A DNA stretch of 64,000 bases from Janthinobacterium lividum (GCF_011601275.1 NZ_JAAOLY010000004.1:62001-126000); one strand, 5' to 3'; shown: positions 26,036 to 35,570, counted from the first letter of the stretch. The notes: generated by a model not told the origin, from the letters alone. A program made the numbers and translations.

Positions 26036-27136
26036 GTGGAAATACTCAACGATATCGATGGCATGCGCCTGGCGCTGGAATGGGCGGCGCGCGGTTTGTA
26101 CACGACCTCGCCCAATCCCCGCATCGGCTGCGTGATCGTCAGGGATGGCCAGGTGATCGGCGCCGGCGTGACCCAGGCGGCAGGGCAGGATCATGCGGAA
26201 GTGCAAGCGCTGGCCAATGCGGCGGCGCGCGGCAACGACGTGCGCGGCGCCACCGCCTATGTCACCTTGGAACCGTGCAACCATCACGGCCGTACCCCGC
26301 CATGCTCCGATGCGCTCGTGCGCGCGGGGCTGGGCCGCGTCGTGGCCGCCATGACGGATCCGAACCCGCTGGTGGCGGGGCAGGGTCTGGCCAAGCTGCA
26401 AGCGGCCGGCATCGCCGTCACTACGGACGTGCTGGCCGACGAAGCCTATGAAATGAACATCGGCTTCTTTTCGCGCATGCAGCGCGGCAAGCCGTGGGTG
26501 CGCATGAAAACGGCTGCCAGCCTGGACGGCATGACGGCCTTGCACAATGGCCAGAGCCAGTGGATCACGGGGCCAGAGGCGCGCGCCGATGGCCACGCCT
26601 GGCGCGCGCGCGCCTGCGCCATCCTGACGGGTATCGGCACGGTCAAGGCGGACGACCCGCAATTGAATGTGCGCGCCGTCGAGACGCCGCGCCAGCCGCG
26701 CCGCATCGTCGTCGACAGCCGGCTCGACATCAGCCCCGATGCGCGCATTTTACAGGGCGGCGGCACGTGGATCGTGGCGGCCGTCGCCAATCCGGAAAAG
26801 GAAGCACAGTTGCGGGCGCTCGGCGCGGAAGTCATCCTGCTGCCGAACGCTGCCGGCAAGGTCGACCTGGCCGCGCTGATGCTGGAACTGGGACGCCGGC
26901 AAATCAATGAAGTCCACGTCGAGGCTGGCTCCAAACTGAACGGCTCGCTGATCCGCGAAGGCTGCGTCGACGAGCTGCTGGTCTACCTGGCGCCCACCTT
27001 GCTGGGCGACGCGCAAGGCATGTTTGCCTTGCCCGCCTTGACGGATATCAAGCAGCAGCGCACTTTGCAATTTCACCAGGTTCAGCAAGTGGGCGAAGAT
27101 GTGCGTATCCTTGCAAGATTCGCCCAGCGCAATTAA
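26036..27136 (+). CDS. ribD: Bifunctional riboflavin deaminase/reductase RibD
   Basis: The 366-residue enzyme deaminates and then reduces the pyrimidine intermediate of riboflavin synthesis. The N-terminal deaminase domain carries zinc ligands His53 and Glu55 (DHAEVQAL) plus Cys81 and Cys90 (EPCNHHGRTPPC). The C-terminal reductase domain (about 150-366) has KTAASLDGMTA and EAGSKLNGSLI. The GTG start is chosen because AAAGAAG precedes it and the product then has the normal length; a Met eight codons later is an alternative. No FMN riboswitch is seen upstream. Confidence 0.95.
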   Translation: MEILNDIDGMRLALEWAARGLYTTSPNPRIGCVIVRDGQVIGAGVTQAAGQDHAEVQALANAAARGNDVRGATAYVTLEPCNHHGRTPPCSDALVRAGLGRVVAAMTDPNPLVAGQGLAKLQAAGIAVTTDVLADEAYEMNIGFFSRMQRGKPWVRMKTAASLDGMTALHNGQSQWITGPEARADGHAWRARACAILTGIGTVKADDPQLNVRAVETPRQPRRIVVDSRLDISPDARILQGGGTWIVAAVANPEKEAQLRALGAEVILLPNAAGKVDLAALMLELGRRQINEVHVEAGSKLNGSLIREGCVDELLVYLAPTLLGDAQGMFALPALTDIKQQRTLQFHQVQQVGEDVRILARFAQRN

Positions 27137-27164
27137 TACTTTCACATTTTTATAGGGTTAGTTC

Positions 27165-27800
27165 ATGTTTACAGGAATTGTTGCCTCCATCGGCAAGATT
27201 GAAACCGTGCAGCCGCTCGACGGCGGCCTCGATGCCGGCGTGCGTCTGAACATCCACGCGGGCGGTTTGCCGCTGGCCGACGTGGCCCTGGGCGATTCGA
27301 TCGCCATCAATGGCGCCTGCATGACGGTGGTGGAAAAGTCGGACACAGGCTTTGCCGTCGATGTCTCGCGCGAAAGCCTCAATTGCACGGTGGGCCTCGA
27401 TACCACCACGGAAGTGAACCTGGAAAAAGCCCTGACCCTGGCCGAGCGCCTGGGCGGCCACCTGGTTTCCGGCCACGTCGACGGCCTGGGCATCGTGCGC
27501 AAATTCGAAGCCGTGGGCGAATCGTGGGAACTGGTGATCGAAGCGCCGCACGAACTGGCGAAATACCTGGCCTTCAAGGGTTCCGTCGTCGTCAATGGCG
27601 TCTCTCTGACAGTCAACCGCGTGGAAGACTTGGGCGCGGGCGCCGTCAACGGCTGCCGTTTCTCGATCAACCTGATCCCGCACACGATCGCCATGACGAC
27701 CTTGAAACACTTGACGGTTGATGGCAAGGTCAACCTGGAAATCGACCTGATCGCCCGCTATGTCGAGCGCATGCTGTCCTTGGACAAGGCTGCCGCTTAA
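27165..27800 (+). CDS. ribE: Riboflavin synthase, alpha subunit
   Basis: The 211-residue enzyme joins two molecules of dimethyl-ribityllumazine to make riboflavin. It starts MFTGIVASIGKIETVQPL and shows the two lumazine-binding repeats, with DSIAINGACMTVVEK and RESLNCTV in the first and GSVVVNGVSLTVNRVEDLG in the second. It follows ribD by 28 bases, so the two are likely co-transcribed. The other rib genes lie about 2.2 kb downstream. Confidence 0.97.
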   Translation: MFTGIVASIGKIETVQPLDGGLDAGVRLNIHAGGLPLADVALGDSIAINGACMTVVEKSDTGFAVDVSRESLNCTVGLDTTTEVNLEKALTLAERLGGHLVSGHVDGLGIVRKFEAVGESWELVIEAPHELAKYLAFKGSVVVNGVSLTVNRVEDLGAGAVNGCRFSINLIPHTIAMTTLKHLTVDGKVNLEIDLIARYVERMLSLDKAAA

Positions 27801-27855
27801 CACACAGCTTGAAGCAGCACGCCAGCGGCCTTGCCAAGCGTGTGTTGCTTTTCCT
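27799..27855 (+). terminator. Possible terminator after ribE
   Basis: AACACACAGCTTG and CAAGCGTGTGTT pair across a 23-base loop, with one bulge, and are followed by GCTTTTCC. The loop is long, so this is a weak call. Confidence 0.4.
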
Positions 27856-27898
27856 TCAGACGCGCATACTATGAAGCTTTCCGCAGTGGAGGCTAGCC

Positions 27899-29302
27899 AT
27901 GGACCCGATTTCGCGCGCAACCGTGCCCAACACCATCCCGGCCACGCCCCGCGTGGGTGCGACGGCGCCGCTGGCGCCCACGCTGCCCGTGCCGCCGTCC
28001 AGCGCGGCGGCGGCCCTTGCCATCCTGTCCTCGACCCAGGTCGACATTTCCCCGCTGGGCCAGTTCCTGTCCGGCGTGGCCTTGTCGCGCCGGCAACTGC
28101 TGGCCTTGCAGGGCGCCACGGAAGAGGCCCGGGCGGCCAATATCCCCGTGAATGTCAATGACGATTTGCTGGCGCTGGCGCGGCAGTTGACGGAATCGTT
28201 CGCCCAGCTGCAAACGAGCGGCATCGACGCCAGCCAGCTGGCGACAACAGGCGACACGCCGGGCAGTCTGGCGCAGCGCTATGATTTATTGTCGGGCGAT
28301 GGTACGACGGATGCGGCCGCCGCGCTGGCGCAGGACGGCGGCTTGCTCACGCAAGCGCAGCTGGCCCGCATCGGCATCGATTTGCGCAATGAAGATGTCT
28401 ATGCGCCAACGTTGCAGGCCGCCTATGCGGCCGACAGCAATGCCACCCTGGACGCTTTGCAACAAGGAACGGACGTGCTGGCGCAGGTGGGCGCAGTGCT
28501 GGCCCGGCAGCAGGGCGCGCCGCTGGCAACCAATGTCGAAGCGGATTTGACGGGCGAAGCACTGCCGCCCAGTGCGGTGCCGGCCGGGCAGGCGCAGGCC
28601 GCCGACGCGGCGCCGCGGCAAACGGCTGCCATTACGCAACGGCAACTGGAACTGCAGCAGCAACTGGAAGCGGACGAGCTGAACCTGGATTTGCAGGAGC
28701 CGCGGCCCCAGCCTTCTGCGCAAGCCGCCGCCGATGCAGCGGAACTACTGCAGACGCAGCGCACGGACAACCAGCGCGTCGATACCCGGCGTCTGGACGC
28801 CGAACGCCTGGATAACGAACGCATCAATACTGATCAGCAGACGCAGCAGCAGGAAGCGGAACGCGTGGACGAACTGCGCCAGGGGCAAGTGCAGCAGCAG
28901 GAATTACAGCAGCGGGCGCAAGCAGCGGCGGATGATGCGACGCGGGCGCAGCTGGCCGCCGACGACGCACAAATGGCGGCTCGGGCAGCCTCCGACCGAG
29001 CGCAGTCGCTGGCCCACGCTGCGCAGGCGCATACCGATGCGGGCCTGGCGACGGCGCAGGCCCAGCTGGCACAGCAAAATGCGCAGGCGCAGCAGCAAGC
29101 CGCGCAAGCGGCGGGCCAGGCCGTGCCGCTGCCCTCATCGCAAGACCCATCCGTGGCGGCGGCCATCGCCGCCTATAACCTGAACAATGCAGCCCTGAAT
29201 CCCGGCTTGATGAACCGGCCATTGCCGGCCAGCGACTCGCGCCTGCCTCTGGTGGCGCCCGTCGCTGCCGTGGAACCTGTCAAGCCCGTGCCTAAAATCT
29301 AG
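27899..29302 (+). CDS. Gln/Ala-rich coiled-coil protein of unknown function
   Basis: The 467-residue product has no signal peptide, membrane helix or Cys. The N-terminal third is Pro/Ala-rich, then folded-looking (QVDISPLGQFLSGVALSRRQ). A middle and C-terminal region (about 230-410) is extremely rich in Gln, Ala, Arg and Asp, with heptad-like runs such as DNQRVDTRRLDAERLDNERI. The last 50 residues are Pro-rich. A strong GGAGG precedes the ATG, and codon use matches the neighbours, so it looks translated. The layout recalls secreted or flagellar hook-length-type proteins, but I recognise no family. Its stop overlaps the convergent osmC stop. Confidence 0.7.
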   Translation: MDPISRATVPNTIPATPRVGATAPLAPTLPVPPSSAAAALAILSSTQVDISPLGQFLSGVALSRRQLLALQGATEEARAANIPVNVNDDLLALARQLTESFAQLQTSGIDASQLATTGDTPGSLAQRYDLLSGDGTTDAAAALAQDGGLLTQAQLARIGIDLRNEDVYAPTLQAAYAADSNATLDALQQGTDVLAQVGAVLARQQGAPLATNVEADLTGEALPPSAVPAGQAQAADAAPRQTAAITQRQLELQQQLEADELNLDLQEPRPQPSAQAAADAAELLQTQRTDNQRVDTRRLDAERLDNERINTDQQTQQQEAERVDELRQGQVQQQELQQRAQAAADDATRAQLAADDAQMAARAASDRAQSLAHAAQAHTDAGLATAQAQLAQQNAQAQQQAAQAAGQAVPLPSSQDPSVAAAIAAYNLNNAALNPGLMNRPLPASDSRLPLVAPVAAVEPVKPVPKI

Positions 29303-29724
29303 GGCAGCAGGGTGGCGTCCAGGGTGATGTTGGCTTTCAGTAGCTTCGACACTGGGCAGCCAGCCTTGGCCTTGCCCGTCAATTCCTCGAATTTTGCCTG
29401 GTCGGCGCCGGGGATTTTCGCTTTCAGGATCAAATGGACGGCCGTGATGGCGAAGCCGTCGTCCACCTTGTCGAGGGTTACTTCGGCCGTCGTCTCCATC
29501 TTTTCCGCCGTCAGGCCCGCTTCGCCGAGGATCAGCGACAGGGCCATGGTGAAGCAGCCTGCGTGGGCGGCGCCGATCAATTCCTCGGGATTCGTGCCGG
29601 GCTTGCCTTCGAAGCGGCTGGCAAAACCGTAGGGATATTCCTGCAAGGCGCCGCTGCGCGTGCTGATGGCGCCCTTGCCGTCCTTGATGCCGCCTGACCA
29701 GATGGCCGATCCGTTGGTTTTCAT
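29299..29724 (-). CDS. osmC: OsmC-family peroxiredoxin-like protein
   Basis: The 141-residue product is an OsmC/Ohr-fold thiol peroxidase that detoxifies organic hydroperoxides. The two catalytic cysteines appear in GAAHAGCFTMALS (near 56) and KAGCPVSKLL (near 123), in OsmC-type rather than Ohr-type context. The N-terminal SAIWSGGIKDGKGAIST is typical of OsmC. AGGAG precedes the ATG; the longer open frame upstream lacks family similarity. It converges with the Gln/Ala-rich gene, overlapping by four bases. Confidence 0.93.
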   Translation of the reverse strand: MKTNGSAIWSGGIKDGKGAISTRSGALQEYPYGFASRFEGKPGTNPEELIGAAHAGCFTMALSLILGEAGLTAEKMETTAEVTLDKVDDGFAITAVHLILKAKIPGADQAKFEELTGKAKAGCPVSKLLKANITLDATLLP

Positions 29725-30059
29725 GCTGCCGCTCCTGTGTGGGGTAATGCAAAACATAAGAAAGCGCCTGCCGCGGCGCAGGCCGCAGGGCGTCAAGGAT
29801 GAGCCAGCGTGCTGGCGCGATAATCTTATGCGCTTTGCAAGGCTGGCGGCGCGCGCTTTGCCATCGCCGTGTGCGCGGGATCGGGAAAGCGGCGCTTTAC
29901 GGGGCGGGCAGGGCAGGTGCTGCCACATCACTGTTGCCAGACTGTCTTATTTCAGGTCTGCAAGCGCTAAATCCTTTAAAATAGCAGGTTATATGAAAAT
30001 TCCCGGAAATGCCGTGGAATATACAGAGCAGCTTTTTCAGTTTCGTTAAAGGATCAATG
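29725..30059. other. Divergent gap between osmC and ribB, no gene seen
   Basis: This 335-base gap must carry both promoters. It holds a GC-rich hairpin (GCCTGC/GCAGGC near 29768) and an AT-rich stretch near 29965-30000 with TTTAAAATA that may include the ribB -10 box. I searched it for the conserved FMN riboswitch segments and found none. AAAGGA at 30048 is the ribB ribosome site. Confidence 0.5.
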
Positions 30060-31175
30060 ATGTCTATTTCAAGCACCGAAGAGATCGTCGCTGAATTGCG
30101 CGCCGGTCGCATGGTGATACTGGTCGATGAAGAAGACCGGGAAAATGAAGGCGATCTGGTGCTTGCCGCCGATTTCGTGACGCCTGAAGCCATCAATTTC
30201 ATGATCACGCATGCGCGTGGTCTGGTCTGTCTGACCCTGACGGAAGAGCGTTGCGACGAGCTGAACCTGTCGATGATGACTTCGCGCAACGGCACCGCTT
30301 ACGGCACCAATTTCACCGTCTCCATCGAGGCGGCCGAAGGCGTGACGACGGGCATTTCCGCCGCCGACCGCGCCAAGACCATCCAGGTGGCTGTTGCCAA
30401 GGGCACGCAGCCTAGCGATATCGTCCAGCCTGGCCATATCTTCCCGCTGAAAGCGCAAAAAGGCGGCGTGTTGATGCGTGCAGGCCATACGGAAGCCGGT
30501 TGCGACCTGACGGCCATGGCCGGCTTGACGCCCGCATCCGTGATTTGTGAAATCATGAAGGACGACGGCACCATGGCGCGCCTGCCGGACTTGCTGGTGT
30601 TTGCCGAGCAGCATGGCCTGAAGATCGGCACGATTGCCGACCTGATCCATTACCGCAGCCAGACGGAGTCCCTGGTCGAGCGCGTTGCCGAGCGCACCCT
30701 GCACACGGCGCATGGCGAATTCCGTTTGATCGCCTTCCGCGACAAGCCCAGCGCGTCGGCCCATCTGGCCCTCGTGCATGGCGACCTGGCCCCAGGCCTG
30801 GAAGCGCTGGTGCGCGTGCACCAGCCCGTTTCCCTGCTGGACGTGCTGGAAAGCGAAGCGACCACCCACTCGTGGACGGTGGCCGCCTCGATGGCTGCCA
30901 TCAAGCAGGCCGAGCGTGGCGTGATGGTCTTGCTGAACTGCGGCGAGACGTCGAGCGAGCTGTTTGCCCAGTTCGCCGCCTTGGACACGCCGCAAGCCAA
31001 GCCGAAAGGCCGCGCCGCCAGCATGGACTTGCGCAGCTATGGCATCGGCGCACAGATCCTGCGCGACTTGGGCGTGAGCAAGATGCAATTGCTGGCCAGC
31101 CCCCGCAAGATGCCGTCGATGGTCGGTTTCGACCTGGAAGTGACAGGTTTTCAGTGCCATCCTGGCCAGCAGTAA
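30060..31175 (+). CDS. ribB: 3,4-dihydroxy-2-butanone-4-phosphate synthase with degenerate GTP cyclohydrolase II domain
   Basis: The 371-residue protein has an N-terminal DHBP synthase domain (about 1-205): [20 protein letters not shown] with the acidic metal site near 23-42, [20 protein letters not shown] and [11 protein letters not shown]. The C-terminal part (about 206-371) has the GCH II fold but lacks the zinc cysteines: where RibA has H-S-E-C and R-C-D-C-G, this protein reads [16 protein letters not shown]. So only the DHBP synthase activity is expected. The second of two adjacent ATGs is preferred because AAAGGA lies 6 bases before it. It heads the ribB-ribH-nusB unit. Confidence 0.93.
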   Translation: MSISSTEEIVAELRAGRMVILVDEEDRENEGDLVLAADFVTPEAINFMITHARGLVCLTLTEERCDELNLSMMTSRNGTAYGTNFTVSIEAAEGVTTGISAADRAKTIQVAVAKGTQPSDIVQPGHIFPLKAQKGGVLMRAGHTEAGCDLTAMAGLTPASVICEIMKDDGTMARLPDLLVFAEQHGLKIGTIADLIHYRSQTESLVERVAERTLHTAHGEFRLIAFRDKPSASAHLALVHGDLAPGLEALVRVHQPVSLLDVLESEATTHSWTVAASMAAIKQAERGVMVLLNCGETSSELFAQFAALDTPQAKPKGRAASMDLRSYGIGAQILRDLGVSKMQLLASPRKMPSMVGFDLEVTGFQCHPGQQ

Positions 31176-31185
31176 TTAAATAATT

Positions 31186-31215
31186 TCAGCGGCCTGGCAC
31201 ATGGCTGGCCGCTGA
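31186..31215. other. Intergenic hairpin between ribB and ribH
   Basis: TCAGCGGCC and GGCCGCTGA form a perfect 9-bp stem with a 12-base loop. No T-run follows, so it may tune mRNA stability rather than stop transcription. Confidence 0.5.
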
Positions 31216-31234
31216 TCACCTGATAAAGAGGCAT

Positions 31235-31720
31235 ATGATGACCGTAGGAGCATACGAAACCAATTTTGCCGGCGAAGGTTTGCGCGTCGGTATCGTCCAG
31301 GCACGATTCAATGAAATCGTCGGTGGTGGCTTGCTGTCGGCATGCCTGGAAGAGTTGAGCAAGCTGGGCGTGGCCGATGAAGATATCCTGCACGTGACCG
31401 TGCCGGGCGCCCTGGAAATCCCACTGATTCTGCAAAAAATGGCAGAAACCGAGCAATTCGACGCCCTGATCGCACTGGGCGCCGTGATTCGCGGTGAAAC
31501 CTATCACTTCGAGCTGGTATCGAACGAATCGGGCGCGGGCATCACGCGCGTCGGTCTCGATTACGGCATCCCCATCGCCAACGCAGTGTTGACGACCGAA
31601 AACGACGAGCAGGCGGAAGTGCGCATGCTGGTCAAGGGAGCCGAAGCGGCACGCGTGGCAGTGGAAATGGCTAATTTAGCGCAAGCGCTGGAAGAGTTGC
31701 AAGACACAGACGAGGATTAA
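31235..31720 (+). CDS. ribH: 6,7-dimethyl-8-ribityllumazine synthase
   Basis: The 161-residue enzyme condenses the RibB product with the RibD-pathway product to form lumazine, and assembles as a pentamer or capsid. Family blocks seen are [29 protein letters not shown] near 65, [19 protein letters not shown] near 85-103 with the catalytic His of T-Y-H-F-E, and [19 protein letters not shown] precedes two adjacent ATGs. It lies between ribB and nusB. Confidence 0.97.
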   Translation: MMTVGAYETNFAGEGLRVGIVQARFNEIVGGGLLSACLEELSKLGVADEDILHVTVPGALEIPLILQKMAETEQFDALIALGAVIRGETYHFELVSNESGAGITRVGLDYGIPIANAVLTTENDEQAEVRMLVKGAEAARVAVEMANLAQALEELQDTDED

Positions 31721-31811
31721 TCGTGCTTGCGTCGCAGTGTGCTGCCTGGCAGCGCACCGCGGTATTCGTCACTATCTGCAGTAAATACGTATTTAAGAAC
31801 AGGTAACAATC

Positions 31812-32282
31812 ATGACTGAGAAAAATTTGCTCGCCAATCCCAGCAAAAACCGCACGCCGCGTCACCGCGCGCGCGAGTTTGCGCTGCAGGGCTTGTACCA
31901 GTGGCTGCTGAACAATGAAGACGCGACCACCGTCGTGAACAATATTCGCGCGGCTCACGGTTTCGACAAGGCCGATGGCGATCATTTCACGGTGCTGCTG
32001 TACGGCGCCATCAAGGATTCGCTGGCGCTGCGCGAAAGCATGGCTCCGTTGATCGACCGCAATATCGCGGAACTGTCCCCCATCGAACACGGCATCCTGC
32101 TGATCGGCGCATTTGAGCTGAAGAACAACATGGAAATCCCGTACCGCGTCGTCATCAACGAAGCGGTCGAGCTGGCCAAGTCGTTTGGCGGTATCGACGG
32201 CCACAAGTATGTGAACGGCGTGCTCGACAAGCTGGCAGTGAAATTCCGCGAGGAAGAAGTCAACGCCAACAAGCGCAAGTAA
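31812..32282 (+). CDS. nusB: Transcription antitermination factor NusB
   Basis: The 156-residue all-helical RNA-binding protein works with NusE on boxA in rRNA antitermination. Characteristic parts are RHRAREFALQGLYQWLLNNE near 18-37, ELSPIEHGILLIGAFEL near 88-104 and VVINEAVELAKSFGGIDGHK near 115-134. The ribH-nusB order is a well-known conserved pair. A hairpin (32296-32317) and a bidirectional terminator follow. Confidence 0.97.
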   Translation: MTEKNLLANPSKNRTPRHRAREFALQGLYQWLLNNEDATTVVNNIRAAHGFDKADGDHFTVLLYGAIKDSLALRESMAPLIDRNIAELSPIEHGILLIGAFELKNNMEIPYRVVINEAVELAKSFGGIDGHKYVNGVLDKLAVKFREEEVNANKRK

Positions 32283-32321
32283 TATATAGCGTAATCCCTG
32301 CGGCTGCTGCCGCAGGGTAAT

Positions 32322-32358
32322 AAAAAAGCCACCGGCACTTGCATGCGGTGGCTTTTTT
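32322..32358. terminator. Bidirectional intrinsic terminator between nusB and the transglycosylase gene
   Basis: AAAAAAGCCACC and GGTGGCTTTTTT are exact complements around a 13-base loop, so both strands end in a T-run. It serves nusB on plus and the convergent gene on minus. A second stem CCCTGCGG/CCGCAGGG lies just before it. Confidence 0.93.
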
Positions 32359-32403
32359 ACTGGGTGCTACTTTTTGGATGCCCCTGTGAGGGCTTTTAAA
32401 GGG

Positions 32404-33321
32404 TCACAGGCCGGCGATCTCGTTGTGGGGCAGTACTTTGATGGTGATGCCGCTTTCTGCTGGCGGCGCCTTGGCTGGCGCTGGCGTGTTCGATGCCATC
32501 ACCGGCGTCGTGGTCGGCACGCGCTGGCCTGCCGATACTTGTTTCAGGCGGCGGTATTCAGCCAGCACGCGCGAGCCGTAGCCCGAGTCGGTGGCGAAGT
32601 TGGCGGCACCCACGTAGGTTTTCAGGCCCGCTTCGACGGAACCGCCACGCGTGACGTAGTCTTTCAGGATCAGGGAGCCGACGCGAATGTTGGCGACAGG
32701 GTTCAGGGCTGCTTGCACGCCGCCCATTTCCTGGAAGCGCTCATGATGTACTTTCGACATGACTTGCATCAGGCCTTGCGCGCCGACGGGGCTTTCCGCG
32801 AACGGGTTCAAGCCCGATTCGATGGCCATCACGGCCAGGATCAGCAGCGGGTCAAGCTTGATTTCACGGGCCGTCAGGTACGCCGTCGACACGAGCATAT
32901 TGGTCGCATCGTTGGCCACGCGGTAACGCTTGGAGAGCCAGTTGGTGACCCATTGCTGCTGCTTTTGCGTGCCCAGCAAGGCTTTTTCTTCCTTGCTCAG
33001 TGGTGCTTCGCTGGCGGCGGCCGTTTGCACGGAAGCAGGTGCTTCCATGAGTGCCGACAGGGCCGGCGCTTCAACGGCTTGCGCTTCCGCCATCGGCAGC
33101 GGGAACAGGCTGTGCGTCAGTTGCTTGCCCAGGTCAGGGCGGAACATCAGCAGGGCGATCAGTGCCAGGGCGGAAATGCCGAAGACTGTCAGTGTGTGTT
33201 GTGCCGTGGTCAAAACGCCACGTGCCGAAATGGCTTGTGCGCGGGCGCGCAAACGCGCCAACGCTGGCTGGCCAGCCACGGTTGAAGCAGGCAAGGCTGC
33301 TTCAGTGCTACGATGAGTCAT
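32404..33321 (-). CDS. Membrane-anchored lytic transglycosylase, SLT domain
   Basis: The 305-residue protein has a cytosolic N-terminus, one membrane helix (about 45-60), a Pro/Ala linker and a periplasmic SLT (goose-lysozyme-like) domain (about 130-250). The catalytic glutamate is Glu168 in AVMAIESGLNPFAES. GAQGLMQVM and NIRVGSLILKDYVTRGG are the other conserved blocks. It cleaves peptidoglycan glycan strands, forming anhydro-muramyl ends. The C-terminal tail is Pro/Ala-rich and extra to the family. It faces the nusB terminator. Confidence 0.92.
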   Translation of the reverse strand: MTHRSTEAALPASTVAGQPALARLRARAQAISARGVLTTAQHTLTVFGISALALIALLMFRPDLGKQLTHSLFPLPMAEAQAVEAPALSALMEAPASVQTAAASEAPLSKEEKALLGTQKQQQWVTNWLSKRYRVANDATNMLVSTAYLTAREIKLDPLLILAVMAIESGLNPFAESPVGAQGLMQVMSKVHHERFQEMGGVQAALNPVANIRVGSLILKDYVTRGGSVEAGLKTYVGAANFATDSGYGSRVLAEYRRLKQVSAGQRVPTTTPVMASNTPAPAKAPPAESGITIKVLPHNEIAGL

Positions 33322-33799
33322 AGAGTTCCCCGAAATGTCGCGTCAACAGGCAGTCCCTCCGCGGTGTCGCGGTGTTTTGGGTACTGCCAATGCCGTGCAT
33401 CAGAAATATCATCGTTTCCGCCGCGTATGGATGCGTGCGAGAAACGCCGTCATTGCTTGCTTGAGCTGATCGGTCCCATGCTGGTATTGGATCAGTCGCA
33501 ATACAACTTTTACCGGGGGTAAGGCAGACGCCTTTTGAAAACACTCCTTAAAATGTCATGTGGAGCCCCGACTCCGTGAATGAAAGAGAAACGCTAAAAT
33601 CAAGCTCTGGGCCGGCGTGCTCTTTCAAGTTGGGCGAATTGTAGAAGCCGTTTTATATCAAGTCAATACTAACGAATCGTTTCTTTATTACTTTTATGTC
33701 TTACTTTTTGACTTGCATTGTGCCAAAAGCCAATAAAATCAATTACTTGGCATAGATCCTTCAGCAACGGCGTCCGACGTCAAAAAAAATTAAAAACAC
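33322..33799. promoter_or_regulatory. AT-rich divergent gap between the transglycosylase gene and ubiD
   Basis: This 478-base stretch has no credible gene: the short frames in it lack ribosome sites and coding bias. From about 33640 it becomes distinctly AT-rich. A possible ubiD promoter is TTGACT at 33708-33713 with AATAAA 18 bases later. No riboswitch or repeat was recognised. Confidence 0.4.
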
Positions 33800-35284
33800 A
33801 TGAAATATTCAGATTTGCGAGATTTTATTTCTCAACTGCAACAAATGGGTGAACTTAAGCCCATTTCAACCCCCATTTCACCGATTTTGGAGATGACGGA
33901 AGTCTGCGACCGCACCCTGCGCGCGGGCGGACCGGCCTTGCTGTTCAATAATCCGACGGGATACACCATGCCGGTGCTGGGCAACCTGTTCGGCACCACG
34001 CGCCGCGTGGCCTTGGGCATGGGCGCGGAAGACGTCAGCGAGTTGCGCAAAATCGGCCATGTGCTGGCGCGCCTGAAGGAGCCGGAGCCGCCGAAGGATT
34101 TCAAGGATTTGCTGGGCCTGGGCTCGCTGGTGAAATCCGTGTGGGACATGTCGCCGAAAGAGTTGCGCGGCGCGAAATGCCAGGAAATCGTCTGGGAAGG
34201 CAATGACGTCGACCTGGCGCGCCTGCCGATCCAGCATTGCTGGCCCGGCGACGTCGCCCCCCTGATCACCTGGGGCCTGGTGATCACCAAGGGCCCGAAC
34301 AAGAAGCGGCAAAACCTGGGCATCTACCGCCAGCAGGTATTGGGACGCAACAAGGTCATCATGCGCTGGCTGGCGCACCGGGGCGGGGCGCTGGACTTCC
34401 GCGAACATGCGATCCAAAGCAAGGGCAAGCCGTATCCGATCGCCGTGGCGCTGGGCGCCGATCCCGCTACTATATTAGGGGCCGTCACGCCGGTGCCGGA
34501 CAGCCTGTCCGAATACCAGTTTGCCGGCTTGCTGCGCGGCAGCCGCACGGAGCTGGTGAAAGCCATCGGCAGCGAGCTGCGCGTGCCAGCATCGGCCGAA
34601 ATCGTGCTCGAAGGCCATATCTACCCGGACGAAAACCATCCGAGCGGCTACGAGCATGCGCTGGAAGGGCCGTATGGCGACCACACGGGCTACTATAATG
34701 AGCAGGACAGTTTCCCTGTGTTTACCATCGACCGCATCACCATGCGCCGCGACCCGATCTATCACTCCACATATACAGGCAAGCCGCCGGACGAGCCGGC
34801 CGTGCTGGGCCTGGCCCTGAACGAAGTGTTCGTGCCGCTGCTGCAAAAGCAGTTCAGCGAAATCACGGACTTCTACCTGCCGCCCGAAGGCTGCAGCTAC
34901 CGCATGGCCGTGGTGCAGATCAAGAAACAGTACGCGGGCCACGCCAAGCGCGTGATGTTCGGCGTGTGGAGTTTCCTGCGCCAGTTCATGTATACCAAGT
35001 TCATCGTCGTGGTCGACGAAGACGTGAATATCCGCGACTGGAAAGAAGTCATCTGGGCCATCACGACGCGGGTCGACCCCATCCGCGACACAACCCTGGT
35101 CGACAACACGCCCATCGACTACCTGGACTTCGCCTCGCCGGTCAGCGGCCTGGGCAGCAAGATGGGCATCGATGCGACCAATAAGTGGCCGGGCGAAACG
35201 ACGCGCGAGTGGGGCACGACGATTGCCATGACGCCGGAAGTGAAGGCGAAGGTGGATGGGATTTGGCAGGAGCTGGGTTTATAA
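33800..35284 (+). CDS. ubiD: 3-octaprenyl-4-hydroxybenzoate carboxy-lyase UbiD
   Basis: The 494-residue enzyme decarboxylates the polyprenyl-hydroxybenzoate intermediate of ubiquinone synthesis, using prenylated FMN made by UbiX. Typical blocks are [20 protein letters not shown] at the N-terminus, [19 protein letters not shown] near 172-190 with the R-x-Q-V pattern, and the E-(x)n-E-D region [20 protein letters not shown] near 285-304 that holds the catalytic Glu-Arg-Glu network. Length is as in E. coli. No ubiX is adjacent. Confidence 0.96.
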   Translation: MKYSDLRDFISQLQQMGELKPISTPISPILEMTEVCDRTLRAGGPALLFNNPTGYTMPVLGNLFGTTRRVALGMGAEDVSELRKIGHVLARLKEPEPPKDFKDLLGLGSLVKSVWDMSPKELRGAKCQEIVWEGNDVDLARLPIQHCWPGDVAPLITWGLVITKGPNKKRQNLGIYRQQVLGRNKVIMRWLAHRGGALDFREHAIQSKGKPYPIAVALGADPATILGAVTPVPDSLSEYQFAGLLRGSRTELVKAIGSELRVPASAEIVLEGHIYPDENHPSGYEHALEGPYGDHTGYYNEQDSFPVFTIDRITMRRDPIYHSTYTGKPPDEPAVLGLALNEVFVPLLQKQFSEITDFYLPPEGCSYRMAVVQIKKQYAGHAKRVMFGVWSFLRQFMYTKFIVVVDEDVNIRDWKEVIWAITTRVDPIRDTTLVDNTPIDYLDFASPVSGLGSKMGIDATNKWPGETTREWGTTIAMTPEVKAKVDGIWQELGL

Positions 35285-35297
35285 CAGGTAGGGCGGT

Positions 35298-35328
35298 AGG
35301 TCGGGTTAGCGCTTGTGCGTAACCCGAT
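35298..35328. repeat. REP-like palindrome downstream of ubiD
   Basis: TCGGGTTAGCGC and GCGTAACCCGA form a stem with a one-base bulge. The same core (TAGGTCGGNTTAGCG) recurs at 40354. It is probably a repetitive extragenic palindrome of this lineage. A lone half (GTCGGCTTACG) lies near 35370. Confidence 0.6.
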
Positions 35329-35428
35329 GTTGCGGTGCTTGCATGTTCGTGGTTTGCTTGCTCAGTAGCGTCGGCTTACGGCCTGCGCAGCATTGACACG
35401 GCAATTTCCCAATCTTGCGCAGGTCGGT

Positions 35429-35434
35429 TATAAT
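35429..35434 (+). promoter_or_regulatory. -10 box of the 4.5S RNA gene
   Basis: A perfect TATAAT lies about 10 bases before the predicted RNA start. The -35 is weak; TTGACA at 35393 is too far (30 bases) to pair with it. Confidence 0.6.
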
Positions 35435-35443
35435 TGTCCCCGG

Positions 35444-35540
35444 CGGGCCCCTGCGCATCGTGGCATGGCTAACCTGGTCAGGTCGGGAACGAAGCAGCCA
35501 CGGCTATTAACCATGAGTGCCGCAGATCAGGCTCGCCTCC
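35444..35540 (+). ncRNA. ffs: Signal recognition particle 4.5S RNA (small bacterial type)
   Basis: The conserved SRP domain IV is clear: CCTGGTCAGGTCGGGAACGA carries the G-G-A-A tetraloop and the symmetric and asymmetric loops bound by Ffh, followed by AGCAGCCACGG. Outer arms GCATCGTGGCATGGCTAAC and ATTAACCATGAGTGCCGCA pair to make the long hairpin. The RNA acts with Ffh to target membrane proteins co-translationally. Ends are approximate. Location directly before dnaX is common in betaproteobacteria. Confidence 0.95.
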
Positions 35541-35570
35541 TTCGGGAATGTTTTATCAGGATCATCAATC

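Noticed and set aside
29725-30059. FMN riboswitch upstream of ribB
   Set aside because: None of the conserved RFN segments could be found here, nor before ribD, so only ordinary promoters are proposed.
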